The position numbers and the translations under genes are program-made. A DNA stretch of 43,268 bases, from positions 1-43,268 of the forward strand of contig NZ_FOUO01000018.1 of the NCBI RefSeq assembly GCF_900114895.1. The letters run 5' to 3'. Below, one piece after another: positions 1 to 7,278 of this stretch (position 1 is the stretch's first letter; each line of letters opens with the position of its first letter). The notes under the pieces were generated by a model. That model made no database searches. It was given only the letters and a program-made list of their open reading frames with translations, and was not told the origin of the DNA. Source of the DNA: Ectothiorhodospira mobilis. Its GTDB lineage: Bacteria; Pseudomonadota; Gammaproteobacteria; Ectothiorhodospirales; Ectothiorhodospiraceae.

Positions 1-2
1 AG

Positions 3-143
3 AACGGGGTGAACCCCCGTCACTATCTGATCGATGTGCTTGAGCGCATCCAGGATCATCCCGCCAATCGCCTCCAAGAACTGCTGCCCTATCACTGGGC
101 ACCGCTGGCCCAGAGTTGCGGGGAGCATGCCAGCCCCGACTGA
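3..143 (+). pseudogene. IS66-family transposase, C-terminal fragment (cut by window edge)
   Basis: An open frame runs in from the window edge and ends at a TGA at 141-143. The 46 codons read NGVNPRHYLIDVLERIQDHP and then NRLQELLPYHWAP, which matches the C-terminal signature of the IS66-type transposase TnpC (family knowledge: N-G-V/I-N-P, a Y/W-L-x-D-V-L segment, then R-L-x-E-L-L-P and W). The start and the catalytic part lie outside the window, so I cannot say whether the element is intact. No similar sequence recurs elsewhere in the window. The next gene, nrdJb, ends 87 bases away on the opposite strand, so the element inserted at the 3' edge of the nrdJ operon. Confidence 0.8.
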
Positions 144-157
144 CGGCTGGCTATACG

Positions 158-176
158 GGGGCTACCGGACGGATAC
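158..176 (+). repeat. possible right terminal inverted repeat of the IS66-like element
   Basis: Just downstream of the transposase stop the plus strand reads ggggctaccggacggatac. Read from outside inwards it begins GTATCCGTCC. IS66-family ends usually begin GTAAGCGTC or close to it, so 7 of the first 9 bases agree. The left end is outside the window, so the match to the partner repeat and the expected 8-bp target duplication cannot be tested here. Confidence 0.35.
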
Positions 177-229
177 GACGATTCCATCATCCCCGGGGCG
201 TGGTCAAAACCCTTTTGCGACAGGGCGCA

Positions 230-982
230 TCACCCGCACTTGCTCTCCCCGCAGTTGAGGCAGGTGAGGCAGTTGTCCATCATCACCACCGCGCGGGTGT
301 GGCACTTGTTGCAGAGCTGGGCGCCGGCGGGGAAGCCGTCCTGGCCTTCCGGGGTCTGGCCGGCCTGCTCCATGGCGGTCTCGTACTGGGCCCGTTTCTC
401 CTCCACCAGGCGGCGCTGGTGCTCGTCCAGGCCGTCGTCCTTGATGAGCCCGATCATGCGCATGTGGCTCTCGATGGCATCGCCGATCTCCGCCACCAGG
501 GAGGGCATGTACTTGCCCCCCTTCTTGAAATAGCCCCCGCGGGGATCGAACACGGAGCGCATCTCCTCCACCAGGAAGGTGACATCCCCGCCCTTGCGGA
601 ACACGGCGGAGATGATGCGGGTGAGGGCCACGATCCACTGGAAGTGGTCCATGTTCTTGGAGTTGATGAAGATCTCGAAGGGGCGGCGCAGTTCGTATTC
701 CGTACCCGGATTGAGGATGATGTCGTTGATGGTCACGTACAGGGCGTGTTCGGACAGGGGGGTCTTGAGCTTGTAGGTGGAGCCCAGGAGCATCTCCGGC
801 CGTTCCAGCTTCTCGTGCATATGGATCACCTTGGGGGCGGCCTCCCGTTCCGCCGCCGGTTCCGGCTGCTGACCCTGTTCCTTGCCCGCATCCCCGGTGG
901 TCGGCTTCGGGGCCTCCTCCTGCGGGTTTTCTTCCTTGTAGATTCCGAAATCCACGATGGGTTTGTCAATCTTGATGCTCAT
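230..982 (-). CDS. nrdJb: AdoCbl-dependent (class II) ribonucleotide reductase, small C-terminal component NrdJb
   Basis: This 250-residue protein corresponds to the C-terminal part of class II ribonucleotide reductase, which in Pseudomonas is a separate chain called NrdJb. Residues from about 75 to 190 form the TSCPD-like domain (YVTIND, then RRPFEIFINSKN). The last 27 residues hold a cysteine cluster with C at about 224, 227, 238, 241, 244 and 249, as CNKCH then CLTCLNCGESKC. In family terms such a tail carries the redox-active cysteines that re-reduce the active site and may also bind zinc. The start was set at the MSIKIDKP methionine, 17 bases after the nrdJa stop. An ATG further upstream in the same frame overlaps nrdJa and was rejected. 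The two genes are clearly co-transcribed. Confidence 0.85.
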   Translation of the reverse strand: MSIKIDKPIVDFGIYKEENPQEEAPKPTTGDAGKEQGQQPEPAAEREAAPKVIHMHEKLERPEMLLGSTYKLKTPLSEHALYVTINDIILNPGTEYELRRPFEIFINSKNMDHFQWIVALTRIISAVFRKGGDVTFLVEEMRSVFDPRGGYFKKGGKYMPSLVAEIGDAIESHMRMIGLIKDDGLDEHQRRLVEEKRAQYETAMEQAGQTPEGQDGFPAGAQLCNKCHTRAVVMMDNCLTCLNCGESKCG

Positions 983-999
983 CTCGGTTCGCCCCGGTT

Positions 1000-3156
1000 T
1001 CAGAATTTGCCGTAGTACCCTTCTTTGAGGGCCTCGTAGAGGTTGGCGGCGTTGTGCATCTCGCCGTCGTATTCGATCTCTTCGTTCCCCTTGGCCAGTA
1101 CCACGCTGCCATCCTCCAGCACGAAGCGGTAGGTGGTGTTCTCCAGGTCCTTTTCCTTCACCAGCACCCCCTGGAAGGCCTCGGGGTTGAAACGGAAGGT
1201 GGTGCACCCCTTGAGCCCCTGTTGCCAGGCGTAGACATAGATGTCCTTGAAGTCCTCGAAGGGATAGTCCGAGGGGACATTGGCGGTCTTGGAGATGGAG
1301 GAGTCGATCCATTTCTGTGCCGCAGCCTGCACGTCCACATGGGCCTTGGGGGTGATGTCATCGGCGGTGATGAAGTACTCCGGCAACTGCGCCTCGGGTT
1401 CCTCCGAATAGGGCATGGCCTTTTCGTTCACCAGGGTGCGGTAGGCCAGCAGTTCGTAGGAGAAGACATCCACCTTTTCCTTGGTCTTGCGCCCGGAACG
1501 GATGATGTTGCGGGCATAGTGGTGCGCGAACGAGGGCTCGATGCCGTTACTGGCGTTGTTGGCCAGGGACAGGGAGATGGTCCCCGTGGGGGCGATGGAG
1601 CTGTGATGGGTGAAGCGGCAGCCCTCATGGGCCAGGGCCTCCACCAGCTCCGGGTCCACCTGGGCCATGCGGCGCATGTAGCGGCTGTAGCGGGCGTGCA
1701 GCACCCGCCCCTGGACGCGATCCCCCACCTGGATGCCGTCCTCGGCCATCTCCGGGCGCAGGCGCATCATGGCCGGGGTGACCTCGAACTCCTCCTCCAT
1801 GATGGGGGCGGGGCCCTTCTCCCGGGCCAGTTCCAGGCCGGCCCGCCAGCCCGCCAGGGCCATCTCCCGGGTCACCTCCTCGGTGAAGGCCAGGGAGTCC
1901 GCATCGCCGTACTGCATGCGCAGCATGGTGATGGCCGAACCCAGGCCCAGATAGCCCATGCCATGGCGGCGCTTGCGGGTGATCTCCTCCCGCTGCGGGC
2001 CCAGGGGCAGACCGTTGATCTCCACCACGTTGTCCAGCATGCGGGTGAACACCGCCACCACCTCGCGGAAGGTCTCCATGTCGAAGCGGGCCTGGTCGGT
2101 GAACGGGTCCTGCACGAAGCGGGTCAGGTTGATGGAGCCCAGCAGGCAGGCGCCGTAGGGCGGGAGGGGCTGTTCACCGCAGGGATTGGTGGCGCGGATC
2201 TGCTCGCACCACCAGTTGTTGTTCATCTCGTTGACCTTGTCGATGAGGATGAACCCCGGTTCGGCATAGTCGTAGGTGGAGGTCATCACCATGTTCCACA
2301 GGTTGCGCGCCGGGATCCGCTTGTAGATGCGGCAGGCCACCAGACCTTCGTCATTGGTGATGTAGCCCTCCTTCAGGGGCCATTCCCGCCACAGCACCTG
2401 TTCCGGGTCGTCCAGGTCGATGCCGTCCTGCTCCGCCTCCTTGGGGCCCAGGGGGAAGGCCAGGGGCCATTGGGCGTCGTTCTGCACCGCCTCCATGAAG
2501 TCGGCGGTGATGAGCAGGGAGAGGTTGAACTGGCGCAGGCTGCCGTCGCTGCGTTTGGACCGGATGAAGTCCATCACGTCCGGGTGGCCGATGTCGAAGG
2601 TGCCCATCTGCGCCCCGCGGCGCCCCCCCGCCGAGGAGACGGTGAAGCACATCTTGTCGTAGATCTCCATGAACGACAGCGGCCCGGAGGTGTAGGCGCC
2701 GGCACCGGAGACATAGGCACCCCGGGGACGCAGGGTGGAGAAGTCATAACCGATGCCGGCGCCCGATTTCAGGGTCAGCCCCGCCTCGTGCAGCTTTTCC
2801 AGGATGTCGTCCATGGAGTCGCCGATGGTGCCGGAGACGGTGCAGTTGATGGTGGAGGTGGCGGGCTTGTGATCCCAGGCGCCGGCATTGGCGATGATGC
2901 GCCCGGCGGGGATAGCCCCGTGGCGCAGGGCCCAGAGGAATCGCTCATACCAGGTCTCCCGCGCGCTGGGGTCCTGTTCCACATCCGCCAGGGCACGGGC
3001 CACGCGCTTCCAGGTGTCGTCCAGGGAGGCGTCCAGCGCCTCCTCCGTGCGGGTCTTGAGCCGGTATTTCTTGTCCCAGATGTCCAGGGAGGCGGGCTGC
3101 ATGGCCACCTCGCCCGAAAAGGGGGCGGAAAGGGGTTGTACGGCCTTGAGTTTCAT
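1000..3156 (-). CDS. nrdJa: AdoCbl-dependent (class II) ribonucleotide reductase, catalytic component NrdJa
   Basis: This protein reduces ribonucleotides to deoxyribonucleotides with a thiyl radical made from adenosylcobalamin, so it works with or without oxygen. The 718 residues include the N-terminal DIWDKKYRLKT motif, the first active-site cysteine region (STINCTVSGT), the finger-loop signature NPCGEQPLPPYGACLLGSIN with the radical cysteine and glutamate, and SSIAPTGTISL. The chain lacks the C-terminal redox-cysteine tail, which the next gene supplies. I chose the ATG at 3156 because GAGAGGA lies 10 bases upstream; a longer frame would start at 3201 without a comparable ribosome site. Both halves are intact and well conserved, so this is the natural NrdJa/NrdJb split and not a frameshift. 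Confidence 0.9.
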   Translation of the reverse strand: MKLKAVQPLSAPFSGEVAMQPASLDIWDKKYRLKTRTEEALDASLDDTWKRVARALADVEQDPSARETWYERFLWALRHGAIPAGRIIANAGAWDHKPATSTINCTVSGTIGDSMDDILEKLHEAGLTLKSGAGIGYDFSTLRPRGAYVSGAGAYTSGPLSFMEIYDKMCFTVSSAGGRRGAQMGTFDIGHPDVMDFIRSKRSDGSLRQFNLSLLITADFMEAVQNDAQWPLAFPLGPKEAEQDGIDLDDPEQVLWREWPLKEGYITNDEGLVACRIYKRIPARNLWNMVMTSTYDYAEPGFILIDKVNEMNNNWWCEQIRATNPCGEQPLPPYGACLLGSINLTRFVQDPFTDQARFDMETFREVVAVFTRMLDNVVEINGLPLGPQREEITRKRRHGMGYLGLGSAITMLRMQYGDADSLAFTEEVTREMALAGWRAGLELAREKGPAPIMEEEFEVTPAMMRLRPEMAEDGIQVGDRVQGRVLHARYSRYMRRMAQVDPELVEALAHEGCRFTHHSSIAPTGTISLSLANNASNGIEPSFAHHYARNIIRSGRKTKEKVDVFSYELLAYRTLVNEKAMPYSEEPEAQLPEYFITADDITPKAHVDVQAAAQKWIDSSISKTANVPSDYPFEDFKDIYVYAWQQGLKGCTTFRFNPEAFQGVLVKEKDLENTTYRFVLEDGSVVLAKGNEEIEYDGEMHNAANLYEALKEGYYGKF

Positions 3157-3184
3157 GGTGCGGGGGTCCTCTCTTGGTACCACT

Positions 3185-3216
3185 TGTTGTGCCTTGCGCA
3201 CAGGAAAGACACAACA
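3185..3216 (-). promoter_or_regulatory. inverted repeat in the nrdJa leader, possible operator
   Basis: TGTTGTG and its exact complement CACAACA are separated by 18 bases and lie 29-60 bases before the nrdJa start. The half around 3209-3224 (ACACAACATGATGGCT) has a partial resemblance, 11 of 16 by my count, to the NrdR box consensus acaCwAtATaTwGwgt. The other half is a poor match. NrdR is the usual repressor of ribonucleotide reductase genes, so this is a candidate site only. Confidence 0.25.
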
Positions 3217-3427
3217 TGATGGCTTTTGGATCCCCGAAGGCTAGAGGCTGGGAGGGGAGATTTCAATCTGGACAAACCTCCCCCTTTCTGTTCCGCGGAC
3301 ACGATCCGAAACGAGAATCCCGGCATTTCAGGGGGTTCCGGCGAAGACCGGTGATGGCAGGAGGAGCCATGGATCCGACGAACGGTCGGGATCCCTTGTA
3401 CGGGGGGGCATCGGGAGGGGGATGGAG

Positions 3428-3490
3428 GACCCGCGCCTCCTGCTGGGGCGCGGGTCTGGATGGCCCTCCCTCCCCGTCGGGAGGGAGGGC
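3428..3490 (-). terminator. two tandem perfect hairpins after htpG
   Basis: Reading in the htpG direction, the first hairpin (3463-3490) has a 12-bp perfect stem of GCCCTCCCTCCC with a 4-base loop, only 12 bases beyond the htpG stop. The second (3428-3456) has a 10-bp perfect stem of GACCCGCGCC with a 9-base loop. Neither is followed by a T-run. They are best read as the htpG transcription end or as 3' stabilising structures. Confidence 0.55.
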
Positions 3491-3501
3491 GATGCAGCGC
3501 C

Positions 3502-5388
3502 TCAGGCGCTGGTGATGAGGGTATTGAGACGGCGCACGAAGTCGGCGGGGTCCTCCAGCTGCCCCCCCTCCGCCAGGATGGCCTGGTCCAGCAGCAGCCG
3601 GGCCCAGCCCCCGAAGCGTTCCGTGTCGGTCTCCTGGTCCATGCGCTGGATGAGGCGATGCCCGGGATTCACCTCCAGCACCGGCTTGGTATCGGGCAGG
3701 CTCTGGCCCGCCTGCTTGAGCAGCTGCTGCATGTACAGGGCCATCTCGTTCTCCGAGAGGACGATGCAGGCGGGGGAATCGGTGAGCCGGTGGGAGAAGC
3801 GCACCTCCTGCACCCGTTCGCCCAGGGCCTCCTGGATGCGCGGCAGCAATTCCTTGACCTGTTCCTCCGCCTCCTGCTGGGCCTTCTTCTCCTCCTCGGT
3901 CTCGGTCTCGCCCAGGTCCAGATCCCCCTTGGCCACGGACTTGAGGGCCTTACCCTCGAATTCCGTCAGGTGGGCCACCAGCCATTCGTCCACCCGGTCG
4001 GAGAGCAGCAGCACCTCGATGCCCCGCTTGCGGAAGACCTCCAGGTGGGGGCTGTGCAGGGCCGCCGTGTGGTTGTCGGCGGTGATGTAGTAGATGGTGT
4101 CCTGCCCCTCCTTCATGCGGGCCACGTAGTCGGCCAGGGAGACGTTCTGCGTGGCCTCGCCGGTATGGGTGCTGGCAAAGCGCAGCAGCCGGGCGATCTG
4201 TTCGCGGTTGGCGTAGTCCTCTGCCGGTCCCTCCTTGAGGACACGGCCGAAGGCATCCCAGAAGGTCTGGTATTTCTCCGGTTCATTCTTGGCCATGTCC
4301 TCCAGAAGCCCCAGGACCTTCTTCACCGAACCGGAACGGATGCCGTCGATGATGCGGTTGTTCTGCAGGATCTCCCGGGAGATGTTGAGGGGCAGGTCGT
4401 TGGAGTCCACCACCCCGCGCACGAAGCGCAGGTAGGCAGGCATGAGCTGCTCGGCGTCATCCATGATGAAGACCCGCTGCACGTAGAGCTTGATGCCGTG
4501 GCGCCGGTCCCGATCCCAGAGGTCGAAGGGGGCCCGCTTGGGGATGTACAGCAGGGAGGTGTACTCGTGACGCCCCTCCACCCGGTTGTGGGTCCAGGCC
4601 AGGGGCTCCTCGAAGTCGTGGGCCACGTGCTTGTAGAAGGCCTGGTACTCCTCGTCGGAGATCTCGCCCTTGGGCCGGGTCCACAGGGCCGAGGCCCGGT
4701 TCACGGTCTCCCATTCCTCCGTGGCGTTGCCCTCGTCATCCCGCTTGGGCATGCGGATGGGCAGGGGGATGTGATCGGAGTAGCGGGTGATGATGTGCCG
4801 CAGCCGCCAGTCGTCCAGGAACTCGTCCTCCCCTTCCTTCAGGTGAAGCACCACCTCCGTGCCCCGTTCGGGCCGTTCCACCGTCTCCACAGTGAACTCC
4901 CCGGTGCCGTCGGAGCTCCAGCGCACGCCATGCTCCGCCCCCATACCGGCGCGGCGGGTGGTGAGGGTGACCCGGTCGGCGACGATGAAGGCGGAATAGA
5001 AGCCGACCCCGAACTGTCCGATGAGATGCGCATCCTTCTGCTGGTCGCCGGTGAGCTGACCGAGGAATTCCCGCGTGCCGGAACGGGCGATGGTGCCGAT
5101 ATTCTCGATCACGTCGTCCCGACTCATGCCGATGCCGTTGTCCCGGATGGTGACGGTGCGGGCCTCCTTGTCATAGGCCACCTGGATCTGGAGCTCCCCC
5201 TCTCCCTCCATGAGGGCATCATCGGAAAGGGCCTCGAAGCGCAGCTTGTCGCAGGCATCGCTGGCATTGGAGATGAGCTCGCGCAGGAAGATCTCCTTGT
5301 TGGAGTACAGCGCGTTGATCATCAGGTGCAGCAGCTGGCTCACCTCGGTCTGGAAGGATCGGGTTTCCTTATGGGTGTCGACGCTCAT
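3502..5388 (-). CDS. htpG: Hsp90-family molecular chaperone HtpG
   Basis: HtpG is the bacterial Hsp90, an ATP-driven cytosolic homodimeric chaperone. The 628-residue product starts [16 protein letters not shown] and has the GHKL ATPase motifs: [12 protein letters not shown] near the N-terminus, then [21 protein letters not shown] and GTEV. The middle domain ([20 protein letters not shown]-like [27 protein letters not shown]) and the C-terminal dimer domain follow, so the length is normal. The start at 5388 has GGAG seven bases upstream, and family members start at this KETR(G/S)FQ region; a longer in-frame start at 5472 was rejected. A strong sigma-32 promoter lies 47-72 bases upstream. Confidence 0.95.
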   Translation of the reverse strand: MSVDTHKETRSFQTEVSQLLHLMINALYSNKEIFLRELISNASDACDKLRFEALSDDALMEGEGELQIQVAYDKEARTVTIRDNGIGMSRDDVIENIGTIARSGTREFLGQLTGDQQKDAHLIGQFGVGFYSAFIVADRVTLTTRRAGMGAEHGVRWSSDGTGEFTVETVERPERGTEVVLHLKEGEDEFLDDWRLRHIITRYSDHIPLPIRMPKRDDEGNATEEWETVNRASALWTRPKGEISDEEYQAFYKHVAHDFEEPLAWTHNRVEGRHEYTSLLYIPKRAPFDLWDRDRRHGIKLYVQRVFIMDDAEQLMPAYLRFVRGVVDSNDLPLNISREILQNNRIIDGIRSGSVKKVLGLLEDMAKNEPEKYQTFWDAFGRVLKEGPAEDYANREQIARLLRFASTHTGEATQNVSLADYVARMKEGQDTIYYITADNHTAALHSPHLEVFRKRGIEVLLLSDRVDEWLVAHLTEFEGKALKSVAKGDLDLGETETEEEKKAQQEAEEQVKELLPRIQEALGERVQEVRFSHRLTDSPACIVLSENEMALYMQQLLKQAGQSLPDTKPVLEVNPGHRLIQRMDQETDTERFGGWARLLLDQAILAEGGQLEDPADFVRRLNTLITSA

Positions 5389-5434
5389 GGATGCTCCACT
5401 GGATGGGGATGGGTTTTGGATGTCGGCGCAAGAC

Positions 5435-5460
5435 ATGGGGATGACGGCAGGGATTTCAAG
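5435..5460 (-). promoter_or_regulatory. sigma-32 (RpoH) heat-shock promoter of htpG
   Basis: On the minus strand CCCTTGAA (the TTGAA-type -35; CTTGAA at 5455-5460) is followed after 14 bases by CCCCATGT (CCCCAT at 5435-5440). This is an almost perfect match to the RpoH consensus CTTGAA-N13-17-CCCCAT. It lies about 50 bases ahead of the htpG start. Confidence 0.8.
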
Positions 5461-5470
5461 GGGGCGATGC

Positions 5471-5495
5471 AAAAAGGCCCGGGGATCCCCGGGCC
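5471..5495 (-). terminator. rho-independent terminator after soxX
   Basis: A perfect 20-base palindrome at 5476-5495 (GGCCCGGGGATCCCCGGGCC) is followed on the minus strand by TTTTT (5475-5471). It lies 43 bases beyond the soxX stop and just upstream of the htpG promoter, so it separates the sox transcript from the heat-shock unit. It is the best-formed intrinsic terminator inside the window apart from the one by the 5S rRNA gene. Confidence 0.85.
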
Positions 5496-5538
5496 TGATG
5501 GCCTTGGTGGCGATGTCCGTCCCTGGGCGCAGCGGGGC

Positions 5539-6264
5539 TCACAACCCCCTGCGCTCCCCTTCCCCGGGCTCGATGCCGGGGTTGACCGGGGATTCCGGGT
5601 CCAGGAGATAGGCCATGATATGGGAGATGGACTCCTGGCTGAGGAAGTCGTTGACCCCGAAACGCGGCATGTTGGTGCACGGGAAATAGGCGTGGGGATT
5701 GTAGATCATCTCGTACACGAAACGCCGCACCGACTCGCCCTGGCCCCGCAGTTCGCCATAGTTGGTGAGGCTCGGCCCCAGGTTGCCGTAGCCCAGTTCG
5801 TCGGGATCCATCTGATGGCAGGCGTAGCAATTGCCCCCGGCGGTGCGATCGGGATCGTCGTTGCGGTGGCCGACGCGGTAGCCGTAGCCGCTGCGCGCCA
5901 GTTCCGCCCCCTTGCGCCAATCCCCCAGCTGGATGCCGTCCTCGGGATAGCGGATGCTCTCCCGGGCCCTGCGTACGATGCGCCCGGCCACATCCGCTGG
6001 GGGACGGTTGCGGGTCTCGCTGCACAGACGCTGGATCTCGTCCTGTTCCATGCGCTGACGGGCATCGCCCCCCTCTTGCACGGGCTGGTCCAGACGGAAG
6101 CTACCGGATTCGAACACCAGGTATTCGGCGTAGGCCTCCGGTGTCATCTCCAACGGATCGGGCCCCTGGGACCGCTCCGATGTCTCCTGCTGGGCGCAGC
6201 CGACGATCCCGGCCAGGGCCAGGAGAGCGGTGACCATCACGGTTCGATGATTCCATGGATACAT
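5539..6264 (-). CDS. soxX: sulfur-oxidation c-type cytochrome SoxX, predicted lipoprotein
   Basis: SoxX is the monoheme subunit of SoxXA, which couples thiosulfate oxidatively to the SoxY carrier in the periplasm. The 241 residues contain one heme site, CYACH at about 146-150, the NLGPSLTNYG motif, and a probable distal methionine in NMPRFG at about 199. The N-terminus has basic residues, a hydrophobic stretch and IVGC (C23), which fits a lipobox; that would place SoxX on a membrane rather than free in the periplasm. The domain ahead of the heme is longer than in the smallest SoxX proteins. The start at 6264 leaves GGGGGG six bases upstream; the ATG at 6270 touches that site and is less likely. 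The gene follows soxA by about 12 bases. Confidence 0.85.
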   Translation of the reverse strand: MYPWNHRTVMVTALLALAGIVGCAQQETSERSQGPDPLEMTPEAYAEYLVFESGSFRLDQPVQEGGDARQRMEQDEIQRLCSETRNRPPADVAGRIVRRARESIRYPEDGIQLGDWRKGAELARSGYGYRVGHRNDDPDRTAGGNCYACHQMDPDELGYGNLGPSLTNYGELRGQGESVRRFVYEMIYNPHAYFPCTNMPRFGVNDFLSQESISHIMAYLLDPESPVNPGIEPGEGERRGL

Positions 6265-6276
6265 GCTCATCCCCCC

Positions 6277-7083
6277 TCAACGCTTCAGATCCGGCAGGGT
6301 GGCCACATGGCCCCGGGCCCGGTCTGTCCAGAAGGACAGGATGGCGATGGAGGCCTCCGAGCCGAAGTTCAGGCCGGCCTGGCGCATCTGCCAGTAGCAG
6401 CCCCGCACACGATGCTGCGAGGAACGCACCACGCCGTGGCCGATGCGGTAGGCGGGCCAGGAGATGGCCTTGGCCCATTCCTCGGGCTGATGCACCGAGG
6501 GCAGATAGGAGAGACGGATGCGCTTGCGCTGCTCGCTGTGGCAGCTGACGCAGCCGAAATCCATCTTCCCGGCACGGCGGTAGAACAACACCTCGCCGGC
6601 GTCCCGGGTGAGCTTCTCCATGGGATGCTCCATGGGGGGATCCCACTTCATGCCATCGGACTGGCTGGCGATGTAGGTGTAGAGGGCCACCAGGTCGGCG
6701 GTGTGGTCGGCGGAGGAGTGCTTGCGGGCGATGGGCTCATCCTCCTCGGTGAAGCCCTGAAGGGTCTTCATGCAGTAGATGATACGGCTCTCCAGGTCCA
6801 TGACCCGGCTGGCGTCCTCAAAGTAGCGGGGCATCTGCACATAGGCCCCTTCGAGCACCCCCGGCCCGAGCCCGAAATCGCAGGCCTCCAGGGAGGCGTT
6901 CTTCGGGCCGCGCTTCTCGTGGAACAGCTCCTCCCCCTTCCACAGGGTCAACTCCGCCGGATTGCTCTCCGCCAGCATCATGAGCTGCTGGCGCTTGGTG
7001 AGATACGGCGAATCGGATGCCACCGCCGGGACACAGGCCAGTCCCGACAGCAGGATCGAATACCACAGCAGTCGCCTGAGCAT
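6277..7083 (-). CDS. soxA: sulfur-oxidation c-type cytochrome SoxA
   Basis: SoxA carries the catalytic heme of SoxXA, where thiosulfate is joined to the SoxY cysteine. The 268-residue precursor has a signal peptide (MLRRLLWYSILLSGLACVPAVAS, cleavage near residue 23). There is one heme site, CVSCH at about 178-182, and the conserved RGCYWQMR near 227-234, whose cysteine (C229) is the persulfide-type heme ligand in known SoxA. The N-terminal half lacks a second CxxCH and instead has C68 and C104, the pattern of single-heme SoxA proteins in which a disulfide replaces the lost heme. GGAGGA lies eight bases before the ATG at 7083, which decides the start; an ATG at 7113 is an alternative. It is co-transcribed with soxX. 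Confidence 0.92.
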   Translation of the reverse strand: MLRRLLWYSILLSGLACVPAVASDSPYLTKRQQLMMLAESNPAELTLWKGEELFHEKRGPKNASLEACDFGLGPGVLEGAYVQMPRYFEDASRVMDLESRIIYCMKTLQGFTEEDEPIARKHSSADHTADLVALYTYIASQSDGMKWDPPMEHPMEKLTRDAGEVLFYRRAGKMDFGCVSCHSEQRKRIRLSYLPSVHQPEEWAKAISWPAYRIGHGVVRSSQHRVRGCYWQMRQAGLNFGSEASIAILSFWTDRARGHVATLPDLKR

Positions 7084-7222
7084 CTTTCTCTTCCTCCGCA
7101 CATGTATGGACATGTGGCCCCCCTGAGGTCTCCCTGGTGCCGAGGGGACCGGGACTGCGGCTGGCCACGGCCCCGCCCGGCAGACGGGATTCGGGCAGAC
7201 CCGGGAACAAGGGTGCGAGGAT

Positions 7223-7240
7223 GATTGAAAAATGTCAATC
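7223..7240 (-). promoter_or_regulatory. FNR/CRP-like dyad upstream of soxA
   Basis: The minus strand reads GATTGACATTTTTCAATC, a perfect 6-bp inverted repeat with a 6-base spacer. The core TTGA-N6-TCAA matches 8 of 10 fixed positions of the FNR box TTGAT-N4-ATCAA. The sequence TTGACA in its left arm is also a perfect -35 hexamer, but no -10 follows at the right distance. A TATGAT at 7255-7260 lies just upstream and could be a -10 that would put the dyad near the transcript start. The site is 140 bases from soxA and 39 bases past the preceding stop. Confidence 0.4.
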
Positions 7241-7278
7241 CCTAAAGGAATAAGATCATAACCGGGGCGCATGGAGGA

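Larger units (their letters stand above)
3157..3501. other. 345-bp gap between htpG and nrdJa: tandem hairpins and nrdJ leader, no gene seen
   Basis: Both flanking genes are on the minus strand. The htpG-proximal part holds two perfect GC-rich hairpins (listed separately). The nrdJa-proximal part holds a 7-bp inverted repeat, TGTTGTG at 3185-3191 and CACAACA at 3210-3216. I looked for the conserved B12 box of a cobalamin riboswitch on the minus strand and did not find it. No open frame here has a credible product. A weak promoter-like pair on the minus strand (TTGAAA at 3261-3266, TAGCCT 17 bases on) is possible but not convincing. Confidence 0.5.

Noticed and set aside
230-3156. nrdJ as a frameshifted pseudogene
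   Set aside because: The second part has its own start 17 bases after the first stop, both parts are intact, and the split is known from Pseudomonas.
3157-3501. Cobalamin riboswitch upstream of nrdJa
   Set aside because: B12-dependent enzymes sometimes have one nearby, but I could not find the B12 box or the pairing elements on the minus strand.
1054-7224. Very long open frames on the plus strand opposite nrdJa, htpG and soxAX (up to 1254 codons)
   Set aside because: They are mirror frames of well-identified genes in GC-rich DNA. Their translations are rich in H, G, L and V runs with no domain signature.
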